DNA of 64,000 nt from Rehmannia glutinosa (Eukaryota; Streptophyta; Magnoliopsida; Lamiales; Orobanchaceae), in NCBI GenBank assembly GCA_016081115.2, contig JABTTQ020000358.1:124001-188000 (forward strand). Direction: 5' to 3'. Below the pieces are notes generated by a model. That model had not been told where the DNA came from. It searched no databases and worked only from the letters and a program-made list of their open reading frames with translations. Below are positions 45,054 through 56,129 of this stretch, piece by piece; position 1 is the first letter of the stretch, and the number at the start of each line of letters is the position of its first letter. Both the position numbers and the translations under genes were made by a program.

Positions 45054-45823
45054 GTGATTTGCATTAACATAAAGAAGAAGTATTGTCACATTTTGGACAG
45101 CTCTTCAGATGGTGGTACAAGTTGCGACAAGTACGCACGAATGCCAGAGAAACTAGTAAAGTATCGCATATATTTTTTTGTCCTTATTTTGTTTTATTTT
45201 AAACGTGGAAATGAATTGATGTCAACTTACCTATGCGTTAGTATAAAAATAGAAAATAGTTGGTATACAGTTAGTATTGTTTTTATTTTAATTATGGTTG
45301 TGAATTGATGAAAACATATAAATGGATTGGTATACATTTAGGCTTTTGTTCGGTATACAATTAGTTATTATATAACATACAAATACATTTGCTGGAGCCT
45401 TTTTTTTTTTTTTTTTTTTTGGTTGACTAGTTTGATTTTAACATCTTTTTTTTTTGTTAGTATTTTTGTTTTTATGTTTTTTTCAGTTGGATCTGTTCTC
45501 TAAATATCTGCAAGCACGTGGGTGTTTACCAGTCAGCGTGTAATGTTGAAAAATGTCACCCAACAAGACTTGCCATGTCGTGGAGGGATGAGCAAAACTA
45601 AATTGATTGCGGGGTCTATGCCATGCGTAATATGGAGACCTACATGGGGGGAGCATTGAAGAAATGGGACTGTGGATTTGACAAGGCCGACGCTGTGGAG
45701 TTTGCACGACTGAGGACGTTATATTACCATGCAATTCTAATGCATGACTTGAACCAAGAGAAAGACAGGGTGTTTGGGTTGGCTAAAAAAATTTGTCAGT
45801 GGCAAGTAGTTGGTTATCGATAG
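45054..45823 (+). pseudogene. Ulp1 (C48) protease-like remnant of a MULE
   Basis: The first block 'NIKKKYCHILDSSSDGGTSC' (about 45063-45125) carries the Asp region of Ulp1 domains. After a possible intron comes 'DCGVYAMRNMETYMGG' (about 45605-45655) with the catalytic-Cys region, then 'RLRTLYYHAILMHDLNQEK'. In-frame stops between the blocks (for example TAA just before 'IDCGVYAM') and the missing upstream His region show a dead copy. Such domains are common in transposons and this is not a host SUMO protease. Confidence 0.7.
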
Positions 45824-46099
45824 GTGGTCCGGTTTGTTAGACGGAGTGTCTAAGTATGTTTTTATTATTATATTAAACTAGCCTATGTTTTTCCACTGCA
45901 AAACTGACAACATTTTGGTGACTTATTACAGAACGATCATAAACAAATATGTTCTCTATTTTTTGAGCGGTTAGCTTTTTTATGTCATATGGTTAGTGGA
46001 TAAATAGTACACATTAATAGCATTGTGGTACATGTTTATAATGTAGTTTTTGTTATTATGTTGAATGTGTTAACGAGTCGTGTGAATGCATAATTTATA

Positions 46100-47293
46100 G
46101 GGTAAAATTCACTTTACCCCCTTGTACTATTAGTTTTGTATCAATTACCCCCGTCTACTATGAAAACCTTCATTTACCCCCTTAAATCAATAAAAGTCAT
46201 ATTCATGGACAAAAATACCCTTAGTTTAAATAAAATGTAAAACTTACTTTGCTTACTCTATTATATAATTAAATGTCAATTAGTTTAATTACAAATTTTG
46301 TTCAACAAATGTTATAATTAAAAAAAATTAGTCTTATATTAAATTAAAATAAATTAATTAAAAATATAACTTTAATGTTTTAGAGAAGTCACACTTTTTA
46401 GAAACACACATTTGTTAAACAAATTTATATTATTGTTATATTCAATATATAGTTGTTTAAGTAATTACATATAATATAAGTATTGAATCAAATTAATAGA
46501 TATTATTTAAACTACGTATATTTCTATTAATAGATGAAATTGCAATGCGTAATTATTTATTATATATGAAAGAAAAATAAATATTATATAGTAAGTAAGA
46601 AAATATAGTAAAATATTAATATAATTAAGAATTGAGTGAATAATTACATAAAATGTGCTCTCCAAAATAATATAATATACATTTATGTGTCTTTAAAAAA
46701 ATAATTAACGTGTTCTTATATTATTGTTATTATATATGTATATATTTATTTCAACTTTACTTAATATTACTTTAAATAAAAATTTGCTCAAATTATTATA
46801 TATAGTTGCCAGAGAGTATTAATATGATTTTTCTCGTTTGATATTTATAAATATTTATTTTTTTCATAAATAAATTTCTACATTGATCAATATGCTCACA
46901 TCTTACGTAATAGAAATATTTAAATAAATAAACTTTAATAACTACCTTTTAAAATATATATATACACATATATAATGATAGTAACATAAATTTATTTCTT
47001 TAGAAAAATTAATTTCACTTCTCTATACTATTGAAATAATATTTTATTATTTAATTTAATTTTTATTTAATTATAAGTTTATTTATTTAAAATTAAAATC
47101 TCGAATCAAATAATTGTAATTTAATTTTAAACAAGATAAAATATGAAATCAAACACTTTATATATCTCAAGGGTACTATTGTCGAACATATATATCTTTT
47201 ACTAGTTTAGGGGGGTATTTGAAGGTTTACATAGTAGAGGGGGGGTATTTGATACAAACTCAATAGTAGAAGGGGGTAAAGTGAATTTTGCCC
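46100..47293. mobile_element. Mutator-like non-autonomous element with perfect 9-bp TSD
   Basis: The long TIRs (about 85-130 bp, start 'gggtaaaattcactttaccc', end inverse 'gggcaaaattcactttaccc') surround an AT-rich non-coding interior. The 9-bp duplication 'taatttata' is perfect (46091-46099 and 47294-47302). It inserted into the older Ulp1-MULE remnant. The layout resembles the element at 308-1070. Confidence 0.88.
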
Positions 47294-47753
47294 TAATTTA
47301 TAAGCATTTTGTGTTGTAGTACTATAATTATTTTTAATTTTTGGAAGTCAATGTAATCCTTTGAAAATTTAAAACTCAATTTATATTAAAACGTACAATT
47401 AAGGTTGAGTTGGTATATATTTAGAAGTATTTTGGCAGACGTATAGTTTTGAAAATGAGGACGGAATTAAACTACCAAAATACAAAAGGCAGGACAAATT
47501 GGCGCATATTTACTTATTACATTGTGTATAATTAACAGTAAACAGGCACGCAGATATCAATTATACTCTCAAAGTTTTTATGGTTTAGGCCAAGTTTTTT
47601 TATTAATTCTGTCATATGGACATAAAAATGATGCGCATTTAGAATATAAATGACATTCAAATAGACAATAAATGACGTGCAATTAACACAACACAAATAT
47701 TTGATATCAGTTTTTCGAAAACAGGAAATTGAAAATGCGGGAAAAAGATTTTC

Positions 47754-47942
47754 TCATTTTGTATGTTGTTCGGGACATGTACGACTGTTGTGTGATGCAA
47801 TTTTGTCGCATGTGTCACACTTTCTCTTTAGTTTAGTGCTTGCACGAATTACCTTTTCCTTTTGGCTTTGTATTCTGCTTTTAATCCGGCTCCCGCTGCC
47901 CTTGTTACGAGCTTGTTGTGGTGGCAATACTGAGATCTCCAT
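47754..47942 (-). pseudogene. Transposase zinc-knuckle remnant
   Basis: The translation ends in 'KRKCDTCDKIASHNSRTCPE', which fits the C-x2-C-...-H-x4-C knuckle at the C-terminus of MULE/FAR1-type transposases, preceded by a basic Arg/Lys/Ser linker. No upstream transposase core was recognised. Probably a leftover of the surrounding MULE. Confidence 0.55.
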
Positions 47943-49297
47943 TTGAAAAGTAGAGTCGTAGTTAGTCTCATAGAGTGCATGCCTATTCGAGGTATTTTAT
48001 CTTGTTCTACTTCAGGTATCCAATATTTGGTAGATCCGGGGGATATTACCAGGTGTTCTCGAACTTCAACGCGTTGGATACCTTCATCATTAGATTCTGC
48101 ATATTTTTACACCAAATCAGTCAAATGCAAACACAAAATAATTTTTAAATTATACAATATTCTCAATATTAGTATACATTATTATCAATTAAAATACTTT
48201 TAACAATAAATTAATGAATGCTTGTATTATCACCCAATATTGGACAACTGTACACCAAAATATGATTTAAGGATACTATAATAAAATTAATCTGTACCAT
48301 ATTTTTATGCTTATAAAACACCGAATTATGCACATGTATACACCAACATTTGCTTCCAATGTACATTATTGTAGATATTTTTACACCAATTTAAGTTTCA
48401 ATGTTTACTCCCAATTATACATCCAAACATGCCATAGTTCATTTTATATTAGCACGAAATCATACATATATATACACCAAATATTGCTTTCATAGGCACG
48501 ATATTACAAAACTCTGTTTACCAAAATACGCATAACAGCTCACCATCAGATAAGTGTTTATCCCACTTTGTATTGCATGCTTATACGTGCAAAATAATAT
48601 GCATATACATACACCAGCATTACACTAACTGCATACACAATCCTTTTAATTGATACACCAAATTAAACAAAAATTTACGATGTATGATTTTGCCACATAA
48701 CATTTATAGGATGAACAACGAAAATTTGTTTTTTTTTCGCAACAGATACGCACATACCTAGACAAAAAGTCCCTGAATTGCAGCCTTCATCTAGTTCGTC
48801 TATCAACATATCAGTTCGGTGTGACTGAGCGTACTGATAGCCCATTTCGTATACCTTATTTGTTGTTCAAAAATGGCGAGCAAGAATGTTTTTCGTGAAT
48901 TTGGTACCTATTTTTTTCCTCTGCTATTTTTTTCGCCAATGAATAGTGAAGAAGAAGATGACACCGTTTTTTTTGGTTCATGATTAGGTGTATCTGTTAT
49001 GGAAAGATGATTTGAATATATCCCTTAATTTTAGGTAATTAAATATGGTATTAATTTTACACCATTTTGATAGTTACCGATTTTCCCTTATTACATATAA
49101 ATATTGCAAAATGGTGTATTTTTAGGCATAATCTGAACCTTTGATTAATTAGGATGGATGGATGGGATTTGTCCACACTGCCACATGGTAAGAGGCTGCC
49201 ACATGAGATCTCATCCCTATATATATATATATATATATATTTGAAAATGCTTGTTTTCTGTAGTTTATTTGAAAAGTATAATATAGTATAATAATTT

Positions 49298-49942
49298 AAA
49301 AGATAACAAATTTAAAATATAGTGTAGATCTTTGATTTTTTTTGGTTATTTGTTATCTTTTAAATTTGTTATTTGGATTATTTGTTATCTTTTAAATTTG
49401 TACATAGGGTTACCACATAGATAAATGTAAACCGCCATGTGGAATTGGAAGAATGAGAAGTTGACAAATGTCTAAAATTGATGAGGTGAAGACATGTGTC
49501 AACTTTATTTTTCCTTTTAGTATATAGGGTAGGTATCAATAAGTTGAAACATGAATCTAAGTTTATTTAATAGTATCAAACAGTAAACATCTATAACATG
49601 AATGTAACTGGGATTAAACCAACAATATTATTTAAGAATTAAATAATTTATTGATACATAACATCTTATTAACTTATCAATAATTTTACATGATCACTTT
49701 GTAAATACACTTTTTTTTCCCAAAATATATGAAAAATGTAGATAAAAAGATAACAAATTTAAAATATAGTGTAGATCTTTGATTTTTGGGTTATTTGTTA
49801 TCTTTCAAATTTGTTATTTAGATTATTTGTTATCTTTCAAATTTGTTATTTAGATTATTTGTTATCTTTTAAATTTGTACATATACCACATGGATAAATG
49901 TAAACCCGCCATGTAGATTTGGAAAAATGAGAAGTTGACAAT
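49298..49942. repeat. Direct repeat pair in Helitron-like debris
   Basis: Units at 49298-49467 and 49747-49942 share 'agataacaaatttaaaatat', 'ggttatttgttatctttt' and 'ataaatgtaaacc' through 'atgagaagttgacaa'. The second has an extra internal copy of the 'attatttgttatct' block. Just after unit 1, the minus strand reads 'CCCTATATACTAAAAGG' near 49529, like a Helitron 5' end with a changed first base. No gene. Confidence 0.6.
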
Positions 49943-50497
49943 AAAAAAACGATAACAATATGCGACACTTGTGAAATTTAAGAACTTTAATGTGAATTTT
50001 TTTTATAAAAATATTTTCTCATATTGTTTATATTTCTTGATGTATTTTGACGCGCAAGGTTTAGACAGATTCATCAAAATAAAAAGGAAAAAGAAAAAAA
50101 ATGAAAAAATCCACAAATAAATAATTTCTCAAAATATTTTTTACTTCTCAGATTTCTATACAACTTTCGATATTTTGATCACAACTTCACATGTATTGGA
50201 ATGGTTCTTGATACTTGAAAAGCTAAAATATACGTACTAAAAAAAGGGCTAAAAGATACGTTTGTGGATGCAATAAGTTGATTTAATAGATTCCATGGCA
50301 ATACTGTAAGCATGCATTATTTTTCTCCACTGTTGCATAATCTGTGTGAAGTCCATAATTCATGTAAAGTTCAAATTCGAGAATTAGTCTCGTTGCTCCT
50401 ATTTTCATACAATGTTTGTCATGAAATCAAGACCCTATTTCTTTTTCTTCTTTCTTGTGTGTGTGTGAAAGATCACGAATACAAGTAGTTACTTTAT
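49943..50497. other. Intergenic, no gene seen
   Basis: AT-rich DNA with no conserved coding content, between repeat debris and a LINE fragment. Confidence 0.4.
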
Positions 50498-51638
50498 GAA
50501 GTCAACATAAAAAGTAAACCGTGTTAAAAAATGACTTCCCTCCATCACAATACACATCAGTGGGAAGTTCGTTTCTGCGGTATTCGGCCATACAATATAT
50601 GGCCGTAGCCAAGTTTGCATAATCAGATCGTTTCATCAGCCGGTCCAAGGAACTTTCTGAATCACTTTTTTTTAGAGTTTGCAAACACTCCCCGATTCCA
50701 TTCAAAGGTAATACTGCCAATCATTATTGGAGCTACAAGGAAGGGAGTCAGTTTCAGAAAATGCTTCTGTCAAACTTTTAACTCGTGTACGATTTTTGTA
50801 GCTTCCTCAATAGCAACAAACACCGCAGCACAACTATTTTCCTCTTAAAAGAGTTTGTGGGAGTGACAGCAACTGCCCTTTTCATTTCTGGGCACCCCAT
50901 TATTCTTGTTTCTTATTTCTCCATATCTCCATTGCAGGGGATAAAAAGACATCCTTTCTTAGTCGGGAAGCACTGATTTAGCTTATCAGTAAGAATATAT
51001 TTCCACTGCTTAATGTCTAGATGCCACATGACATCTGATGAATAAGTGCTCTATTGCCACTTCCTCCATGCCATAAAAGTGGAGAGAAACATCCTCAAGT
51101 TGGATCATACTGAAAATTACACAGCAGCAATTTGAGGCATTGGTGAACTTTAGATTTCTTATTCCATTCGAAATGTCTTTGTTTTCCCAAGCATGAGTTC
51201 CAAAATGCTTTATTTTGGTCAGGAAGGTAGATGCTGTTGATGAAAACGAGAGCGAGTCCATAGAGTTGGCTTGGTTCCACAGCAGCTGGAAAGGTGGTCT
51301 ATAAAATAGCACTCTAATTGGTAGCAAAATAGTTGCTGCAAATGTAACAAGGCTTGAGGTATTGGACAAGAAAATTCAGAAAAAGTAGATTCCAAAAGGT
51401 CTTGGATTGGGTGATTTAATCCTTCAATTGTAGGGATCTGAGGATCAAACCACGTATTCACAAAAGATATTGAAAATTTGTATCCAAGCTGCTGTAATGA
51501 AAGATATCCAGCCCAACCAAGCCAGAGAGGTTTCTTCATATCTCTAGTTTTTCTTAATCCTAGTCCACCAGAACTCTTAGGCCTATATAATCTGTCCCAG
51601 CCTGAGATCTCTTTGCAATCAACCGAGAGAACCTTCAT
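50498..51638 (-). mobile_element. LINE fragment (3' part of ORF2) abutting the PPR gene
   Basis: On the minus strand, from 51638 down, the frame gives 'CKEISGWDRLYRPKSSGGLG' followed by 'LRKTRDM', the typical region after the reverse transcriptase in plant L1-type LINEs. Broken pieces follow down to about 50500. The RT core and endonuclease are absent, so it is 5'-truncated. It has the same orientation as the PPR gene and begins right at its stop codon. No poly(A) tail or target duplication was identified. Confidence 0.7.
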
Positions 51639-53083
51639 AATTTAGATTTAGCAAGGCCATCCATCAACATATTGTAAGTTGCAATATCAGGTAAAAATCC
51701 TCTATCCAACATCTCATTCACCAAAACTTCACCCTCCTTTCTTCTGCCTTCTTTGGTATAACCTGAAATCAAAATCCTGTACATCATACCATCTGGATCC
51801 AAACCCTTTTTGGAACCCAACAACCTTAACTTATTTGCTTCCATTGCTCTTCCCACACCACACATATCTTGAAGCAGACAACTAAATGTCACGGTATCTG
51901 GTATAATGCCCTCGTTAAGCATTTTTCTCATTAAATCAACCGAATTTTCAATCCTTCCAACCCTACGCAAACCTTCAATCAAAGTCGTACAAGCAATCAA
52001 GCTCGGTGTATAACCTTTGCCCCACAACTCATCCACCATTTCAAATGCCCGGTCCACCTTCCCATCGTGACAAAGCATCTCAATTAACACGAAGTAATCA
52101 AATCCCCTAGGCAAAACCCCTTTCCTCAAAAACTCAATCATCAAATCAGCTGCTTCCGTTACCTTACCCTTTCTACCAAGTACATCAACAAGAATCTCAC
52201 ATGTTATGTACGAAAACTCACACCCCAATTCAATCATCTCTTTTGCCATTCCAACCGCTTGCTCGGCTTTCCCATCCTGAAAGAATCCCTTGATCAATGT
52301 GTTAAAACTAACCACATTTGGGACACACCCTTTCTCTTTCATCTCCCTAAACACATCCAACGCCAACCCAAATTTATTGTTCCTACAATACCCACTAATC
52401 AAAGTATTGAATGTGACTGCATCTGGCTTCACCCTGTCCCTGATCATCCTCCCGTAAAACTCGATCCCCCTCTCTAATTTCCCGAGCTTAACAAAACCGT
52501 GGATCACCATATTATACAATGCAACGTTAGGCTTACCATCAATTAATATTTTCATAATATCAAACGCATAGAGTGCATCATCAAATCTGCCAGACCTACA
52601 AAACGAACTAATTGAAACGCGGAACATTGGTTCAATTTTAGGGCAAGAGAAGATACCGTCTGAGCAGGGGCAAGGATTGGAGGATATGAACTCGAGAAGC
52701 GAGCGGAGGGAATCGAGACGGTCGGTGGATACGAGAGAGCGCACCATGTACTCGAATGTGGAGTGATCGTGGCGGAATGAGTCGAGTGTTGCGGCGTAAC
52801 GGAAGAGATGGAAGTCCAGGTGGCCCAGCGTCGGGTGGTGGCGGAGGCGGGATTTGAGGAAGTGGAGGAGTTCTTTTGGTGTGATGGCGATGGGGCTGTT
52901 TTTGAGGTAGGATTGGAAGACGGTGGTGAGGTGAGCTAATTGTGTTTGGGCGGTGGTTGCGGTGGTGGCGGGAGTTACAGCGGAAACAGATGACGAGAGG
53001 TCCGGGAGCTTGAGGGGTTGGGGCTGTGTAGGGTGGTGGTGCTGGGGTTTTGTGAGTTTTCTGAGGGCTATATTTCTAGACAT
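51635..53083 (-). CDS. P-type pentatricopeptide repeat protein, like At2g36240
   Basis: A single exon of 482 aa. The N-terminus (about 1-60) is Ala/Thr/Pro/Gln-rich and basic, consistent with an organelle targeting sequence. From about residue 185 eight 35-residue P-type PPR motifs follow one another: 'NVALYNMVIHGFVKLGKL', 'DAVTFNTLISGYCRNNKF', 'NVVSFNTLIKGFFQDGKA', and onward to 'DGMMYRILISGYTKEGRR'. A ninth begins ('DIATYNMLMDGLAKSKL') and stops after 17 residues. PPR proteins bind organelle RNA by repeat-wise base recognition; the target cannot be read with confidence here. The stop codon lies against a LINE fragment, so the C-terminus may have been altered. No E or DYW editing domain is present. 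Confidence 0.9.
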   Translation of the reverse strand: MSRNIALRKLTKPQHHHPTQPQPLKLPDLSSSVSAVTPATTATTAQTQLAHLTTVFQSYLKNSPIAITPKELLHFLKSRLRHHPTLGHLDFHLFRYAATLDSFRHDHSTFEYMVRSLVSTDRLDSLRSLLEFISSNPCPCSDGIFSCPKIEPMFRVSISSFCRSGRFDDALYAFDIMKILIDGKPNVALYNMVIHGFVKLGKLERGIEFYGRMIRDRVKPDAVTFNTLISGYCRNNKFGLALDVFREMKEKGCVPNVVSFNTLIKGFFQDGKAEQAVGMAKEMIELGCEFSYITCEILVDVLGRKGKVTEAADLMIEFLRKGVLPRGFDYFVLIEMLCHDGKVDRAFEMVDELWGKGYTPSLIACTTLIEGLRRVGRIENSVDLMRKMLNEGIIPDTVTFSCLLQDMCGVGRAMEANKLRLLGSKKGLDPDGMMYRILISGYTKEGRRKEGEVLVNEMLDRGFLPDIATYNMLMDGLAKSKL

Positions 53084-53528
53084 GCCGCCGTGTTTACTGG
53101 TTCGCTCCGCCGTCGTATTTTCAGTGGTTGTTTCCAGTTTCAGGTATAGTTAAATTATAAAATCGCGTTGCTAAATCTGCTCTATTGTACTAAAGTCCCC
53201 TCAACTATCAACTATTTGCGAGTAGACCCCCAAAGTTTTGAGTATTGGCACTAGCGAACCTTCTTTTTCTTTGGATTAGGGATTCTGGCATTCCGCTCCC
53301 ATCCGGGTATATATCGTTATAGGAAGAGAAAATTGCACTATTAGTCCACAAGATTTGGGACGCTGCAATTTTAGTCCCGTAGTTTATATTTTTGGTCTCA
53401 AAATTTTGTTTTTACACAAATATAGTCCCATAAGAATTTAAAGTTGCATTTTTTGTACCATGACTGTTAAAAAACTAACAGAAAGCGTCTTCAGGCGTTA
53501 AGTTGTGGACAAACATTGCAGCAATGGC
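53084..53528. other. 5' flank of the PPR gene and left part of a dispersed repeat
   Basis: The first about 240 bp are the presumed PPR promoter. From about 53325 a repeat of the 'attgcactattagtccacaa' and 'gcaattttagtccc' type starts. It continues after the retroelement at 54822 and is related to 55409-55632. Confidence 0.45.
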
Positions 53529-53540
53529 CCCATAAGAGTT

Positions 53541-54809
53541 TTTTTTTTCCGACCGATAGTAATTTTATTAGAACAACTCAAAAATTGGAATTACAACTAC
53601 AAACGTAGTCAATTGGTTAAGAGCCGACATGACTAAAGGAAAGTCAAGCAGGGAATTGACAAGACCAATTCAGATCTAATTCACAAACAAAACTCCACAA
53701 CTAAAACTAAGAACACTCACACGCTGGGAGACTTCATTATGGGTGAGCAAACGACCGGTTCGGTGCAAAACCGAACCGAACCGCAAAAAAACGAAAACCG
53801 AATTTATATTTTTTTCAAACCGAAACCGAACCGTAATACTAGAAAAATCGAATCGAACCAAATCGAACTATTTCGGTTTGCTTTGGTTCGGTTTTTCGGT
53901 TTGGGCTTTATTTTGTGCCTTTACGTTTTTTTGCAAAAAAAATATATATTTTATATTTATTTTACAATTTAACAATAAAATAAATTTAAAAATTGAAATA
54001 ATAATATAAAAAATATATATAAAAATAAGAAATTAATATATTTGGTTCGGTGTAAACCGACATTTTTTGGACCAGACCAAACCAAACCGAAGATTTATTC
54101 GGTTTAGTGAATTCAAAATCGAACCAAACCATCGATTTGGTTCGGTTTTTCGGTTCCGGTTCGGTCTTGCTCACCCCTAGACTTCATCACTCCTAATGGA
54201 GACTGCTAACCACAAGCCACCCGGGCACGAGCAACCACCACGCACTATAAGACAACAATCGCCCTACCTACGAGTTTCGCCCTTCAACTGGATCAACCAA
54301 ACCACAACAAAAAGAAGAAAAAACAACTAAAAAAACACAACCACCAAAACTATATAGAAACAAAGAAAAACTAAAATACTAAGAAAAAATAAATGACAAA
54401 CCAAAAATACAGAAGCCCACTGGTAAGGCAGCCCCTCCCCCTCCTACATCGCAACCGTCCACCCCCATCAGCCGACCATGTCGAACATCACACCACTGCC
54501 ATAGCCACACCCTAAAACAGTGACACGCCACCATAGATCTGAAACTCGATCCTCCAAAGCTCCACCATCACCAACATCCATGGAGATAGAGGAAAAATCG
54601 AAGATTTGGGGCATAAAAATACACCCCAAAATAGATCTGGACAACAAAAGCATGGGGATGGGCCCAGTGGCCAGGGGGCTGGAAGGGATGGTGAACAACG
54701 GCGATAAAAGAGGGAGAGCAACAGTCGAATTGTTTTTAAGGGTTTACAGAGAGGATTTTCGGTTTAGAGAGAGAAAAATGTGTCCAAGGGTAAAGATGCA
54801 GTTCGCGGT
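53541..54809 (-). mobile_element. Unclassified non-coding poly(A) retroelement, copy 2
   Basis: The T-run at 53541-53548 is the poly(A) tail on the minus strand. A perfect 12-bp duplication 'cccataagagtt' flanks it (53529-53540 and 54810-54821). The body matches the copy at 27568-28228 in many blocks ('ttacaactacaa', 'gggagacttca', 'gagcaaccacca', 'ctacgagtttcgc'). About 820 bp remain after subtracting the nested hAT MITE. The minus-strand 5' end reads CT-rich UTR-like sequence. No coding capacity was recognised. Confidence 0.78.
53738..54179. mobile_element. hAT-type MITE nested in the retroelement
   Basis: The termini are 'tatgggtgagcaaacg' and the inverse 'taggggtgagcaagac'. The subterminal parts are rich in 'accgaacc' and 'ggttcggtt' repeats. 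A perfect 8-bp duplication 'gacttcat' flanks it (53730-53737 and 54180-54187). The homologous retroelement at 27568 has the uninterrupted 'gggagacttcagcactcc' at this point, which serves as the empty site. Confidence 0.85.
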
Positions 54810-54821
54810 CCCATAAGAGTT

Positions 54822-56129
54822 GAACAATGCAATTTTAGTCCCATTATTTGCTGCAAATTAAAACTTGACCCGTTAAAATTATAAAAGACCTAGACCCACT
54901 ATTGATACATGTGTCTAACAAGTATGATCAACCAGACCCACTCACTTCATGTATTTAATCTTATTTGGTGTGTCTTATACATACAATTAAAAAAATTCAC
55001 AAAACAAATAATAGGCGAAATTGCAATTTTTTTGTAACAAAAGGAGGTTGTAAAGAGGCCCGCAAAGCAAAATAGTCGCCTAACAATATAAAATTCACTT
55101 TGTTCCTAGTTCAGCCATAAATTAGGTGTTTTGCTAAAAATTAGGAATTTTGATGGATTTCAATCACATGAGCGACACGTATTTTTTGATAAAATAATGA
55201 CTAAATTTGAGTGTTATTATAAGTACATAACTAATTTGCAACGCCTGCATTTTGCGTAATATTTTGCAACCACCTATCAGTTACATGATTAATCGTAAAG
55301 AAAATAGTTATTTTAATTAAAATGATGGTTTTGAAGTTAAATAAAAACTCAAAGACTACAAAGGAGATAAATTAGTTTAGATTTATCTATTTTAATGTTA
55401 TTATTTGGGATAATTGTATTTTTGGTCCCCTAGGATATGAATGATTGGAGTTTTAGTCCCAACTGCAAAGAAAATTAAGATGGGACCGAAATTTCAAAGG
55501 AATTAACGGAAAAATTAACGGTGAGACTAATTTTGCAACAAAACCATTATAGTGGAACTATTTTAAATTCAATTCATGGGATCAAAATTACAATCACTTA
55601 AATCTTGTGGGATTAATATTGCAATTTTGTTGTTATTGGAATAGGATAGTGACGTTTGAATTTTTGGCTAAACGCAAGGGGTTTTATGCAATTTCCTCCA
55701 TTTAGTCAAATTCTTTTACGAACCCAGACCCCTTAAACGCTCTGTGCAGACCAGTCCGGCTGTCCCCTCTCCTCATCAGTCTCCATTCTCCGCTTCTCAC
55801 TGTATGCCTCCGATAACCCATTCCGACAGACATCGACTTCTCATAGACGAATAGTTGCTCGCCTCCCGCAGTCCAGGTACCTTTCCATTCGCAGTTTCTT
55901 GGTTTATTTTACTTAAAATCCTAGTGTTATTAAAAGTAGTCGGGCGATTCTGTTTTTTGGTTAACTTCATCCTAAATTATTTGCTGCACTGGCTATTTTT
56001 ATATTAAAGTTGTTGGCACTTCCCATTTAAAGTTCTGAAGTTCTTTGCGCCATATCCGATACTTGTTTGATAGAATGTCTCTACCATTAATGCTGATACG
56101 TAGGTGATCAATCCCAATTCGGTTCTATT
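54822..56129 (+). other. Repeat remnants, then promoter and 5' UTR of the HISN3-like gene
   Basis: To about 55635 there are scraps of the 'ttttagtccc' repeat, including a clearer copy at 55409-55632 with inverted ends. From about 55735 the sequence becomes CT-rich, like a 5' UTR. A donor at 55876 ('ccag|gtacct') and an acceptor ending at 56103 ('gtag') predict a 5' UTR intron before the start at 56130. Confidence 0.5.

Larger units (their letters stand above)
44656..49230. mobile_element. Decayed Mutator-like element carrying Ulp1 and transposase remnants
   Basis: The phrase 'catgtggcagtgtggacaa' occurs near 44670 and inverted near 49165-49184, marking possible short inverted ends. Inside are a Ulp1-type cysteine-protease remnant (plus strand, 45054-45823) and a zinc-knuckle scrap of a MULE/FAR1-type transposase tail (minus, 47754-47942). 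Plant Kaonashi-type MULEs combine these two genes. The limits are tentative. A 1.2-kb MITE (46100-47293) is nested inside. Confidence 0.6.
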
